A stretch of DNA of 64,000 nucleotides from Ciona savignyi (Eukaryota; Chordata; Ascidiacea; Phlebobranchia; Cionidae): NCBI GenBank assembly GCA_000149265.1, contig CH002614.1, positions 1,324,511 to 1,388,510 of the forward strand, in the 5' to 3' direction. Below, piece after piece: positions 1-10,382 of this stretch; the first letter of the stretch is position 1, and each line of letters opens with the position of its first letter. Position numbers and translations under genes: made by a program. The notes beneath the pieces were generated by a model that was given only the letters and a program-made list of their open reading frames with translations, had not been told where the DNA came from and made no database searches.

Positions 1-744
1 CCATCTACGAAATTACGGACGTCGGAATTACCTTACTTAAGTACGGCTGTGCGAAGTTAACGGTAATGAAATCGGCTGTGTTCGTTTTTCACGCCTACAA
101 CAGCTCATGATAACAATATAAGTTATATGGTGGTTGTTTTTTTTTTAAAGACCGCGCAGTTGAGTTGCAGTAGGCCTGCCCTAAGTGATGGTACGAGTAA
201 CGGTTGAGGCCTCGAGTTCGTATCGACTTGGTATGATTTTGTAGGTTTTGCCGTTGCTAACCGCAGCGCCGCTTTTCTAAAGATTCGTAGCGGTGTTTAT
301 TGCTTTGATCGGCGGTTTGACCTAGGGTTACGTTGACCTAGTTTCAATACAGTACCGCTGACGCACTCCTGCGCGCGTTTTTCCCATTACTAAAAACTAG
401 CTAGAGAGAACTCTTGGCTAAACATCGGTTAACCGGTTTGGTTTTTTTCTTTGATCGGGTAACCGTTATAAGAATCTAGGTTCTTGCACAGCCCTACTGA
501 TACATACTATGTGTACAGTTAAATAAACAGTTGTAAGGGTGTACATTGCAAATAAAAAGTAACTTTAAAAAATTTTTTTGCGCTTCCGCGCGAACGATTT
601 TCTTTGCACTCCCGCCCATTTGCAAAACTCTACGCCTATGCACATTGCAATAACTCCAGTAACCCGAACAAGGTGATCTGACAATTGGTCAATACACCTA
701 TGAGTTTTTAAATAAATAAATATTTCTATTGTGAAGCATTAGAG

Positions 745-1208
745 CAGCGGTTCCCAAACTGGGCGCCGCGGCGCCCTGGGGAGCCGCGAAACTTTGTCAG
801 GGGCGCCGCGAAAGCATGCGGAAGTTGCTGCATTTATTATATTGTTTTCTAACAAAAAAAATGACAGTACATGCGTTAGTTAGAGATGTATGATCCTGGT
901 GTGCAATCCTATACAGTATTCGTTTTACTTGTTAAAAAATCCATTGTTCGGTGTTAACTGCCACTATTTGCTGCCTAACGTTGCATTGTTTTCGAATAAT
1001 GGATTGTCAAAAAACTGCCTTGTGTTGATTGACTGTTCGTCACTTCAGTGAATAGTTTTGAAGAATTTTAATGGTTATCCAAATGCGTGCTAGTCTGAAT
1101 ATACAATATACAATACTTACAGTTTGAAAATTTTGGCTTTATGAGGGAGCCGCAAGGTTTAATAAGTTTACAAAGGGCGCCGCCAACAAAAAAGTTTGGG
1201 AACCGCTG
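745..1208. mobile_element. hAT-type MITE with perfect 8-bp target duplication
   Basis: The ends are inverted repeats, CAGCGGTTCCCAAACT on the left and AGTTTGGGAACCGCTG on the right. The 8-bp direct repeat cattagag flanks it exactly (737-744 and 1209-1216). An 8-bp duplication with CAG...CTG ends is typical of hAT transposons. The 464-bp interior is non-coding, with GC-rich subterminal stretches (gggcgccgcg), so it is a non-autonomous copy. The perfect duplication suggests recent insertion. Confidence 0.93.
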
Positions 1209-1439
1209 CATTAGAGTATGAAATCAAATTAAAGGTTTGTCCTTCCGCATAGTGTAATGCTTAAAGTTGGGTGGACATATCAGACAGGTTTCAGATTTGA
1301 TCCTCACCCTGGGCAAGGTACTTAATATGCGATTAAATAGCTGGTTCAAAAGAACAGTTATGTGAACATGTCATACAAAATGATTAAAATTATAGTAGCA
1401 TTGGTGACCTGTTTGCGCATAAAAAATTGATTAAATGCT

Positions 1440-1570
1440 GATGTCATAATCATAAACCGTTTTAACACTTGAGGTCAGGGGATAATGATGTCATAAACCA
1501 CTTTATTACATGGGGATAATGATGTAAGAAACTGCTTTATTACATGAAGTTAATGATGTCATAAGCCCCT
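1440..1570. repeat. Short tandem repeat, unit about 37 bp
   Basis: Three to four imperfect copies of a unit containing ataatgatgtcataaaccac and ttattacatg. It lies just downstream of exon 5 of the unrecognised minus-strand gene. The rest of 1-1635 outside the hAT MITE holds no convincing exon. A small SINE-A remnant is readable at about 638-688 (plus). Confidence 0.6.
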
Positions 1571-1635
1571 TACCCCTTTTGGAGACATATTCCCCCAAAT
1601 ATATTGAGCGGACAAATATCCACAAAACAGCTTAC

Positions 1636-4600
1636 TTGAGGTCATTTCTTTCCTTGGGGGGTTCCCCCTTTCTCCCTCTGTGCAAAAGCATACTCGGGAA
1701 GCCTTTGTCTGTGAGATTAAGATTAAGTCAAACTACATTGGGAAACAGAAACCATATAACACTAAATAGCAGGTATTAGTAATTGACGTCTTGTAACCAC
1801 TAATAAACTCATTCAACCTTTCACAAAATGGTTTCAAAAGATAAATATTATTATATTGAAAAACTGACATGGAAAAATATAAAGTGTTGTGCTAGGGGAT
1901 TATGTTATATGGTATATAAAACAACAAGCAAAATTTTTATTATCACTGCCATGCCACACATTGTATTACTGCGGCCAATTATAATAATCTACCAAACTAA
2001 TAGTAATTGGACAAGGAAAGGGGTTATGTCACATTAAATTCAAAACAATTAGATTTATTTTCATTATTTATAATTGCCACACACTGTATTACTAAAGCCA
2101 TTTAAAATAATCTATCAGACTTATAGTGAGTGGACACATGTACACGTAGGCTGATTCCTTGCTAACAGACCTGAGTGTCTTTTCTCTTTTCCCAAAAGGG
2201 ATTTCCCCACCTCTAACTTTCCCCAAAGGAAAACTATCATGATTTTAAAGTCAAGGCAATAAATTGTTGAGCAAAGCCAGTTTTAATTAAAATATAATGT
2301 TCACACAAGATTACAATGAACACCACAAGTTTACCAAAAAAATATAGAATATTCAATGCACTTAAGTTATCCAAAAAGTAACTTCATTTTATTGCCTTTA
2401 AAAACTTTGTTCGATAAATTTATATTTTTAATTTTTTTAACAAGTTTTATATAAATCCAGGTTTTATATTAATCCAGGTTTAATAATTATCCAGGTTTTA
2501 TATAAATCCAGTTTTAATAATAATCCCGATAGTCTATTGATGACAATACCTCTGGAAGAAGTGCGCGCTCTAGTGGCAAGTGATCCGATCCCATCTTCCT
2601 CACATGAGCTTCCCTCATCTTCTAATCCGAGTCGGATGAGCGATCTGGGAGTATATGAGGATCATTAGATGGTGGATTGGGTGGAGATTGGTTGGTGATT
2701 ATTGTATGGATGTATGAGTGATTGGTGGGTGATTGAATGAAAAGATTTTATTTAATCTACTAGCATAACAACAAGCTTACTTGTAATGGGAAAATTGAGT
2801 TTCCCCAAACAATAATTTTTATATGCCTACAGTGTAAAAAAATAGACTGGTAGACAAAAAAGTGTGACCAAGTTTTCCCTTGTATGCAAGTAGAGTACAT
2901 ATGACATATGCACTGCTGAAAAACTGCACAAGTAGCGTTCGGGTGTTTACTCGCATGACATACGCGGTGTAAGTAAGAATTGACTCTCGCATATAAAAAA
3001 ACTAATAAACGTTTACTGCGACCGTTTTCTATTTCACTATAAGGAATATAAGTGAATAAAAAAATAATTCCTCATCATTGCGTTTTTATAATACAAATGC
3101 ACATCCAAAAATTTTAACAAGTTTTATTTTATATTGTTAAAAGATTTACACAACACACATACACAGTGAATATATAAACACCTCATACCTGTGGTGTAGT
3201 CGTTCATCACTTTCAACTTTGGAAAAATATTCTTCTTCATCGTTTATAATTCTGCGCAAATGTCATCAATCAAGACAATTATACGCTTAAATCCAATATT
3301 GTAATGATTAAGTACCGGTACTGATAATCAGATTTAAAACATTAGGAAATAATAAGACAGAATAATCATGCTTTATTCTTGGGAAGGTTTTAACAAGCCC
3401 ACATCCACGAACAGGTTTTTAGAGCTATTGCAGTGTATTGTGTATGATTGAGACGTTTCTTCTATTTAGTAGAACCCATTAATCCGCTCAGGCAATGTCC
3501 GCTAAGTGCCTTGCCCAAGGACACCGTTGCTTTTCGACCAAAAACTCTAGAATCAAAAAAGATCAACAAACTAATACCTTGCATTATCTCTGCAACAAGT
3601 TTATATTAATTGATTTTTTTATATTAACTTTAACCCTTTAAAAACGATAAGACCAAATTTGGCTTTTTTGACATGTGGTCATTCAAAACAAAAAATCTCC
3701 AGAATTTCTTGTCCAAACTTCTAAACTTTGGTCTCTTTAGAAAGCTATATGATATATCTTTTGAAAACAGCAAAATTAAACATAACTTTGCATTTAAAAT
3801 TTTTAAGTAAAGTTTAGTTGAATTTTATGACTTTTTTGGACTAATTCTTGGGGGAAAGTCTCACAAAAAAAACGTTTTTTTAATACTATGCTCAAAATGT
3901 TCGTGTGATTTAATGTCTCTATGACAGTAGAAGAATCAGTTTCGCTTCTTGGGATGTCCCAGATGTGATCTTATCTGTTTTTTTTACATTTTTGAGGTGG
4001 TTTTGAGTATCTTTACGGTTATAGTCTGCAATTTGGTTCAAACACTTTATTTATAGTTTATTTCAAAGAAAAGTAGAAAGAAAACTCAATGTGGACTTGA
4101 TAGTAATCTAAATTCATAATGTAACATTTTTTATAAAAAAACAAACAAAATAAACTTTGGCATAGGTAGACCTATAACATGAAATTAGTGACGTAATATT
4201 ATTTTGATGACGTCATAAAATCAAAATTATAATATAATTGTAGGAAATTTGTTTCTAAGTAACTTTGTAAGAATAAGTTAGGCTGTATTATCAACATATC
4301 AAAAACTATAACTATGTATAAGAAAGAATATGACGTGGATGCTCAGATTGTGACGTCATCAAAAAATAAAAATTTCAGAAATTTTGGAAATTTTATTTCG
4401 AAGAACTCTAGTGTTGAACTTTTTGCTCTAACTATAACACGAGAGGCGCTAGAGCACTACAAAGCGGACTCGGTCAAAACGCGCAAATTGCGCAAAAACA
4501 ATCTCGTTTCTAAAGGGTTAAAAAGTTCTAATTTATTACAGCTTTTAAATATATTAACTTAAGTTTTAAATTAATCCAGATATTATATTTATCCATGATT

Positions 4601-5916
4601 TTTTATATCAGCCTAAGTTTCATTAACAAAACGCATCAAACCTTGCGTTACGTCTATGGCGAGTCGGTCTTTGCACTGTAGGGGAATCCCCAAATAACGA
4701 CTTGTTGTGGGTCTCGCGCTGATAATCAAACTGCAATAATGAAAATATTTATCAGGAATGTAATTTTTATCATGCAGGACCAAGCAACAAGTGCCATTAC
4801 CCGTTTTACATCGGCAGATAACATGAACTTGTACTAATTATTTGTGTAATGTATTACCTATATTACCATCAAAGGGGTATAGATTGATTCATACTGCTAC
4901 TTTACATTGATGCATACTGCTACCTAATAGGGGGGATAGATTGATTCATACTGCTACTTTACATTGATGCATACTGCTACTTTACATTGATGCATACTGC
5001 TACCTAATAGGGGGAATAGATTGATGCATACTGCTACTTTACATTGATGCATACTGCTACCTAATAGGGGGGGTAGATTGATGCACAGTGCTACTTAAGC
5101 TATTAAAACATGTTGAATAAGATACTATATACTCTTGTACAGTAATTATGTCATGGCGGCTCTATATGTCTTAGACAAGTCTGTCCTCACTTCCTATTAT
5201 CTCAGCACACGACTTACAATAAAAGACTTATTAACGATGGCGTGGTGAATAGTACAGTTTATATAGCTTATTACAGAAATGTTGTAAAATGCCTATATCA
5301 CCCAATGAGAAAAATAACATGCAACTGAACTAGCTAGTTTTCAAAAAATATCTATGAGTGACAACCCACTAAAGTGGGCGTCCATGGAAAGTTGGTATTA
5401 CCCTAATATTCGATTTTTATTATTATTATTCTAGCAAAGTTAACCACGAAAAAGTAAGGCAACTGAACAAGATTTTTTGCTTGCTCTATTATAACCCAGC
5501 ATTTTTAGATGTGTAGTGTAGTTGCTGTAATATTCAGTGGTTAACTTTGCTAGGATAATAGTAATAAAAAACGAATATTAATATTAAAAGGCAGAAATGT
5601 TGTTCGAAGGGTTGGTGATTATTAACAATATTTGAATTTTTATAATTTTAAACTTAACACCATTAGGGTGGGTTAGGGATTATTAGTATGAGTTTCTGTA
5701 GTTTTATATTTCCATATTTTATTAATGCCTCTAATATTTGATGGTGTGTGGTACAAGTACCTCAGGTTGCTTTTTCAAAGTTAAAAATTCAGTATCATCG
5801 TCGTTTGAATCATCGTCAACTAAATGTTGCGTTTGAGATTTTCTTCCTTGTCCATGTTTCCTAGGAGGTGATTGGGGGTCCGATCGTCGAGAATTTCCAC
5901 TTCTAGTTGACACCAT
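1636..5916 (-). CDS. Unrecognised gene with basic/acidic, probably nuclear N-terminus (5' part, continues past left edge)
   Basis: I do not recognise this gene. Five exons join with consistent phase on the minus strand: 5916-5761, 4718-4642, 3251-3189, 2644-2550 and 1708-1636. Each has AG/GT borders (donors gtactt, gtttga, gtatga, gtattg, gtaagc). They give 154 codons plus two bases, so at least one more exon lies downstream, probably beyond position 1. The start is the ATG at 5916, opening MVSTRSGNSRRSDPQSPPRK. Residues 1-30 are Arg/Ser/Pro-rich, followed by an acidic run (HLVDDDSNDDDTEF). Exon 2 holds RPTRHRRNAR and exon 3 is acidic (NDEEEYFSKVESDE). Exon 4 carries LIRLGLEDEGSS and exon 5 is Arg/Lys-rich. 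The alternating charge suggests a chromatin or nuclear protein, but this is inference. No catalytic domain is visible. It is head-to-head with ELOC, with 2.2 kb between them. All five exons are more GC-rich than the surrounding introns. Confidence 0.6.
2440..2530. repeat. Degenerate tandem repeat, unit about 20 bp
   Basis: Repeated units of the form tttatataaatccaggtt lie in an AT-rich intron of the unrecognised gene. A similar stretch follows the piggyBac-like MITE near 4560-4600. Confidence 0.5.
3398..3536 (-). mobile_element. SINE-A fragment
   Basis: It reads as the reverse complement of the SINE-A body: gagctattgcagtgtattgtg, then gtagaacccattaatcc, then ctaagtgccttgcccaagga. The tRNA-like head and (TATCC)n tail are lost. 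It is intronic in the unrecognised gene. Confidence 0.8.
3634..4517. mobile_element. piggyBac-like MITE (TTAA-flanked)
   Basis: The element begins CCCTTTAAAAACGA and ends TCGTTTCTAAAGGG, inverted repeats of about 14 bp. TTAA lies on both sides (3630-3633 and 4518-4521). TTAA duplication with CCC-starting ends is the piggyBac-superfamily signature. The 884-bp interior has no transposase frame, so it is non-autonomous. It sits in the intron between exons 2 and 3 of the unrecognised gene. Confidence 0.85.
4874..5090. repeat. Nested minisatellite built on catactgctac
   Basis: Copies of acattgatgcatactgctactt (22 bp) are interspersed with a longer unit ending cctaataggggg(a/t)taga. The whole gives at least four higher-order copies. 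It is intronic in the unrecognised gene. Confidence 0.85.
5404..5580. mobile_element. Short palindromic MITE with long inverted repeats (TA-flanked)
   Basis: The left arm (5404-5447) and right arm (5537-5580) are inverted repeats of about 44 bp with only a few mismatches. Both read TAATATTCG...CTAGCAAAGTTAACCAC from the outside in. The flanking TA suggests a Tc1/mariner-type target, though TA is too short to prove it. The 177-bp element has no coding capacity. Confidence 0.85.
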
Positions 5917-8147
5917 GGTTTACAACCAGACATATAACATCAAAACAGAAATCATTTTCCTTTTACTAACATTTAAAATAAAAATTGGTTAGTTCACATA
6001 TCTCGGTAGAGGTTAATTTACATTGTATAAGTTAGTTTATATTGTATAGCTATTTAGTTAGGAATAGATTTTCGGGTTATCTTTGCTTGAATGGGAAAAT
6101 GCTGAAGATTATGTACATGAGCAATCGTCAATTAACCCATGCCCACTGTCAAGTTACTATAGCTTTTAAATGTTCTGTATATAATTGAGACATTTCTTGA
6201 ACTTTGTAGTGATGCTGTTACCAGTCAAAGTAATATTTATAACAACAAAGTGTGCACTGCAATGTCATTAAGTGTTGTGATTGTCGAATACACCACAGGA
6301 AAAATTAGGTGTTTGAAAACTTATCAATCTCCAAAACTTCACAATTATTATGTGGTTATTACCATATGGTATATGACATTGCTTTTAATACATTAAAATT
6401 AACTACAGTTTTATGGGTTGAAAATAATCCTTGTACTACAATTCCCTGGGTTGAAAAAGTTATATACCTTGCCCTCCGACACATGCGACTAGCAACTGGC
6501 TGGTTTTAAACACGCACCTGTCCGGTTACCCACTAATACCACACTGGTGTAAACAAACGTCGTATACGTATCGGTTAATGTAGTGGCATTGGAACAAATG
6601 TATTTTAGCGTAATTTTGTGCTTAGTTTATTTTGTTTAAATATGTGAATAACATAAATCATAAAATCTAATTGTTAAAATGTCAGATTACGTGTTATTAG
6701 TAAATAAACTTGATTCAAGTTCTCGTAAATTTCCAACTTTTTCTTTATGTTTGATCTACATTGGCAAATATAATATTCTAATACCAGTAGTTTCAATCAC
6801 TTAAAATAAGCACCGTAAAAACAAGATTTTATAATATAAGCTACCATAAAAATGTTCAGGGTGCAAATATACTATTTTTTTCATATAGAATACAAATTTA
6901 AAATGTGAATATTACAATTTTAGTGAGTAGTTTTTATGCGACTTCCCACCTAAAATGGCTAGGTGGCGATATTACGCTAACCTAGATACAAGATTTGCTG
7001 TTGTATTCTTTATGTGCCACTTTGACAAAATAAAGAATCCGTATTGCTCCAGCGCGGAACAAGTACGGCAAAAAATAGCGCAGAGAAAGAATTTAAATTA
7101 GAAACTTAAGCTTGGTCTATAGTTTTTTTGCCCGTGGTTACAAAAAGTACCAAATAAAACAAAGCGTAGTTTAGATTAATTTAGTTCTTTGCTACTTTCA
7201 TCCTTAACGAACAAAACAACGTTTTTACGTGTCCACAAAAACTTGCCTAATTTAGATTACTGCCTCTTGGTATTATATTTGCTAATACTGTACTGGACGT
7301 TTAACTGAAATTATTGTTGCTGATTTAATTTTTATGATAATACAAACCTGCAGCGATAATCAGTTGGTATCCTAAGAAGCGTTTCGTAACTTCTACTGTT
7401 CGTTAATATACCTGACACTATATTGATTGTATTTTGTTTATAGAAAACCGCCTATAAAACTCCGAAACGAAAGTGTTGTGCAAGTTTAAACCTTTTTTAA
7501 CCGAGCCACGTTTTTAACAATTGATGGTCTCGCGACTTGTACCGTTTTTGTATGTAAGTTGGTATATGTCTCGGTCGCGATGAGCATTCGGCCACACGAC
7601 CGTAGGAGTTTAAACTTATCGACAATCGCGTTGGAAACTTCCAGCGCAACCCAGTGTAGCAATTCTGGGGGAAACAGGTTCACTCACTGGAACGAATCTA
7701 CAGTGCTGCTTCGTGTTTTTATCGTGGAAACAAAAAATAAAGTAAATTAAACTAAATTGGAAAACACGGGCAATGTTACGTTTTCCTGTTATAACATCAC
7801 TTGCGTTTCCTATTGTGATGAACATAATTATCCTTTTCGAGGAAAACTAGGAAAAGTGAATAACAAAAAAACAAATTAATATAAGTAAAAGTTAATTTTA
7901 ATGATAATTGAAGTTTTATGAAATGATCCAATCACTTCATAAACTTAAAACGATAGTGTTTTTAAAAACAGCCGAATGAAAACTAGTTTAGATATTGTTT
8001 TAAATTTGTTTTAGAGCTCTGCATGAATTCTTTGCCGTACTACGTTAACGTATCCGTATAAGGACGTCATTTTAACGGCATTCGCGTTGTAAAATCTTGT
8101 CAGACTGTCCGTGGTGTTCTGGTGTAGCATTTTAATACAACGCTGGA
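5917..8147. other. Divergent intergenic region between the unrecognised gene and ELOC
   Basis: AT-rich DNA between two head-to-head starts, so it should hold both promoters. No clear TATA or CpG-rich core is visible. The only element I can name is the SINE-B copy at 7493-7602. Short open frames here lack homology or splice signals. Confidence 0.6.
7493..7602 (-). mobile_element. SINE-B (tRNA-Ser/Leu-like) copy
   Basis: On the minus strand it reads ggtcgtgtggccgaatg...cgaccgagacatataccaac...caaaaacggt...gagaccatc...cgtggctcggttaaaaaa. This is the SINE-B pattern of A-box-like head, B-box-like region and A-rich tail. Confidence 0.8.
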
Positions 8148-10002
8148 ATGGCTGACGACAAACAAGGTTTGGCAATTTTAGAAGTTAGTATCGTATTTTA
8201 ATCTGTATTTTATATTTTAGAAGAAGATTATGGTGGCTGCGAAGGTGCTGATTCAATGTATGTGAGCCTAGTTTCCTCTGACGGCCACAAATTCATTGTA
8301 AAGCGAGATTACGCTCTCACATCAGGCACCATCAAGTCAATGCTCAGCGGTCCCGGTCAGTTTGCCGAGAATGAAACGAATGAGGTTACTTTTAGAGAAA
8401 TACCGTAAGTTGATTCACTATTGGATAAGTTGGTTAACCATTTGTTACTGCTTTTTGATAGGATATTCCCCAGTATGGAAAGTACGGCAGCTGCACACTC
8501 GAGTTTTTTTTTCCCTGCGTCTTTGCACACTTGGGTAATTTCACACACGCTCGCGAGCTGGCGGTATAAACATCGTATAATTTCCAACAAACCTGTAAAC
8601 CTACCTCTGGACCTCGGGTAATTTACTGTCGGTACGTTTTTTGTTACCGGTACGAAGATAGATATGTTAGCTGATGGATACGATAGATTTAGGATAGAAT
8701 AATATGTTTGTTTAAGATTTTTACATAAAAGGGAGAATGTTTGCACACTTGAAGTGTGCACTCTTGGACGTTTGCACACTGCACACTTAAATATTTGGCG
8801 TGTGCACACTCGAGATCTCGGCGAAAATTGACGTACTTTCCATAGGGGGATATTCCTGTGCTACTGTAGTTAATGTGAAATCCGTAAAAGATTAAACGAC
8901 AGTAAAACACTAATATTTGATTATTCACCATAACAACAATGTGCCATTAAGCTGCAAAGTTTAGTATCATTGCTTTTCCCACTATTTTCATATTAGAATT
9001 CATACTAACCGTTATTTTTTTTATACAGCATCTATGGAATAAAAACAATTTACCAAAAAAATTATCAGGGTAATCTTTAGATTCCCTTGCACCCACCGTT
9101 CATTTACCGGAGCTATTGCAGTGTGTTATGTATACTTCAGACAACCCTTTTAGTGGAATCCATTAATTCAGTGGGAAGCACAGTCCACTTAGTGCCTTGC
9201 CCAAGCCTTTAACCATTTAGCTAGCAGTTTTTCTAACCCGAAATGCTGATGGCATTTCATATTTAGCTCACCAGCCAGACAATGTGAGAACTCTTCCATT
9301 GGGTAACCATTGAGCCATATAGGCATCCTGTTTCCTTGTAACTTGACAATATCAAATACACATTAGTAATCAAGATCATAAGTAGAAACAAGTTATTTAA
9401 AGTTAGTAGTTACAAAATAGCCATATTTGAGATAACTTTCTTGGTAATTTGTTGGTTAGATCGTGTGTAAGAGACTTAACCCAGTAGAATAATGGATCAA
9501 ACAAACTTAAGTATGTTTATCTTAATAGCTAGTAAGCTGTGTCCTTAAAAATAATTTTTTTAAACTGGTTCACTAGCTAGTCGGTTGTATCCTTGGGCAA
9601 GGCACGTAATGGACTTTGTTTGAACCTAGCGGAATAATGGGTCCTACTAAATTAAAAGAACAATTATACACAACACACGGTAGTTCAGGTAACCCGAAGT
9701 TAATCTGATGATTGCCCGTGTGTTAACCCCTCTGGTTTTACCATTCACGGGAATAAACAAAAATATTATGTCATATCAATTAAGGAATAAAACAAACATA
9801 ATGATGTGTATGTTATACTGCTTGATCCCAGTTAAAACATCCCATTAACTTTCTCCACAGGTCCCACGTGCTAGCGAAGGTATGCCAGTATTTCATCTAT
9901 AAAGTTCGATACACAAACAGCTCGACTGAGATCCCGGAGTTTTCTATCACACCCGAGATTGCTCTGGAATTACTTATGGCTGCGAATTTTCTTGATTGTT
10001 AG
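8148..10002 (+). CDS. ELOC: Elongin C
   Basis: Elongin C is the Skp1/BTB-fold adaptor that pairs with elongin B. It links BC-box proteins (VHL, SOCS-box proteins, elongin A) to Cullin-2/5 ubiquitin ligases and acts in the elongin transcription-elongation complex, in nucleus and cytosol. Three exons, 8148-8166, 8221-8404 and 9861-10002, join in phase to 114 codons plus TAG; human elongin C is 112 residues. Diagnostic stretches are [52 protein letters not shown] and the C-terminal [11 protein letters not shown]. The ATG opens MADDKQ and is the only good start before the conserved core. Introns have canonical GT/AG borders. Intron 2 (1.46 kb) carries a MITE and two SINE-A copies. The gene converges on PUF60, with 380 bp between stop codons. 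Confidence 0.98.
8460..8857. mobile_element. MITE with inverted ends inside ELOC intron 2
   Basis: Left end aggatattcccc(ag)tatggaaagtacg is matched in inverse orientation by cgtactttccatagggggatattcct. Inner copies of tgcacactcgag also occur near both ends. No transposase is encoded and I found no clear target duplication, so I leave the superfamily open. Confidence 0.75.
9069..9330 (-). mobile_element. SINE-A copy, diverged
   Basis: Reverse-complement SINE-A body: cacccaccg...ttaccggagctattgcagtgtgtt...ccattaattcagtggg...ttagtgccttgcccaag, then tRNA-like head remnants. It lies in ELOC intron 2. Confidence 0.85.
9563..9775 (+). mobile_element. SINE-A copy, 5'-truncated
   Basis: Contains ctagctagtcggttgtatcc, ttgggcaaggcacgtaatgg, gattgcccgtgtgttaaccc and cattcacgggaataaac, in SINE-A order on plus. 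It sits just before ELOC exon 3. Confidence 0.88.
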
Positions 10003-10154
10003 CACTGTTTTTATATAAATTGCTGAAAATAGAATCCTACGTATATTATTGTTTCCTTGGACATTAGCCACTGATTGGCTGGTGATTAAATGAATCCACA
10101 AAATTGGGCTTTCCCAAGAAAATATGATATTCAATTTAAAGATTCAGTTTTTAG

Positions 10155-10363
10155 TTTATTTTTGAGATTTAAGCATTTCTTTGTAGTCAAATGTAGCGTA
10201 AGTAAACTGAACTGTATTTGGTATAAAATTCACGATATTTTTTTAGTAACGAAACTGTAGAAAAGGTCCGAAAAGGTCCAAACAGAACACGATATTGTTT
10301 AAATCAGCAAATCCCAATGAACACCTCGCACCACTCGTGAAGGGACTGCATTGTAAGAATAAA
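10155..10363. terminator. Convergent polyadenylation zone of ELOC and PUF60
   Basis: A plus-strand AATAAA at 10358-10363 could end ELOC, just before the PUF60 stop. A minus-strand AATAAA (TTTATT on plus, 10155-10160) could end PUF60. If both are used, the 3' UTRs overlap by roughly 200 bases. This rests on hexamers only. Confidence 0.45.
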
Positions 10364-10382
10364 ACAAAGAATTTCTCATATT

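Noticed and set aside
2540-2668. Plus-strand frame MTIPLEEVRALVASDPIPSS ending at 2668
   Set aside because: It looks coding only because it is the reverse complement of exon 4 of the minus-strand gene. The minus reading fits exon phase on both sides; the plus reading has no partner exons.
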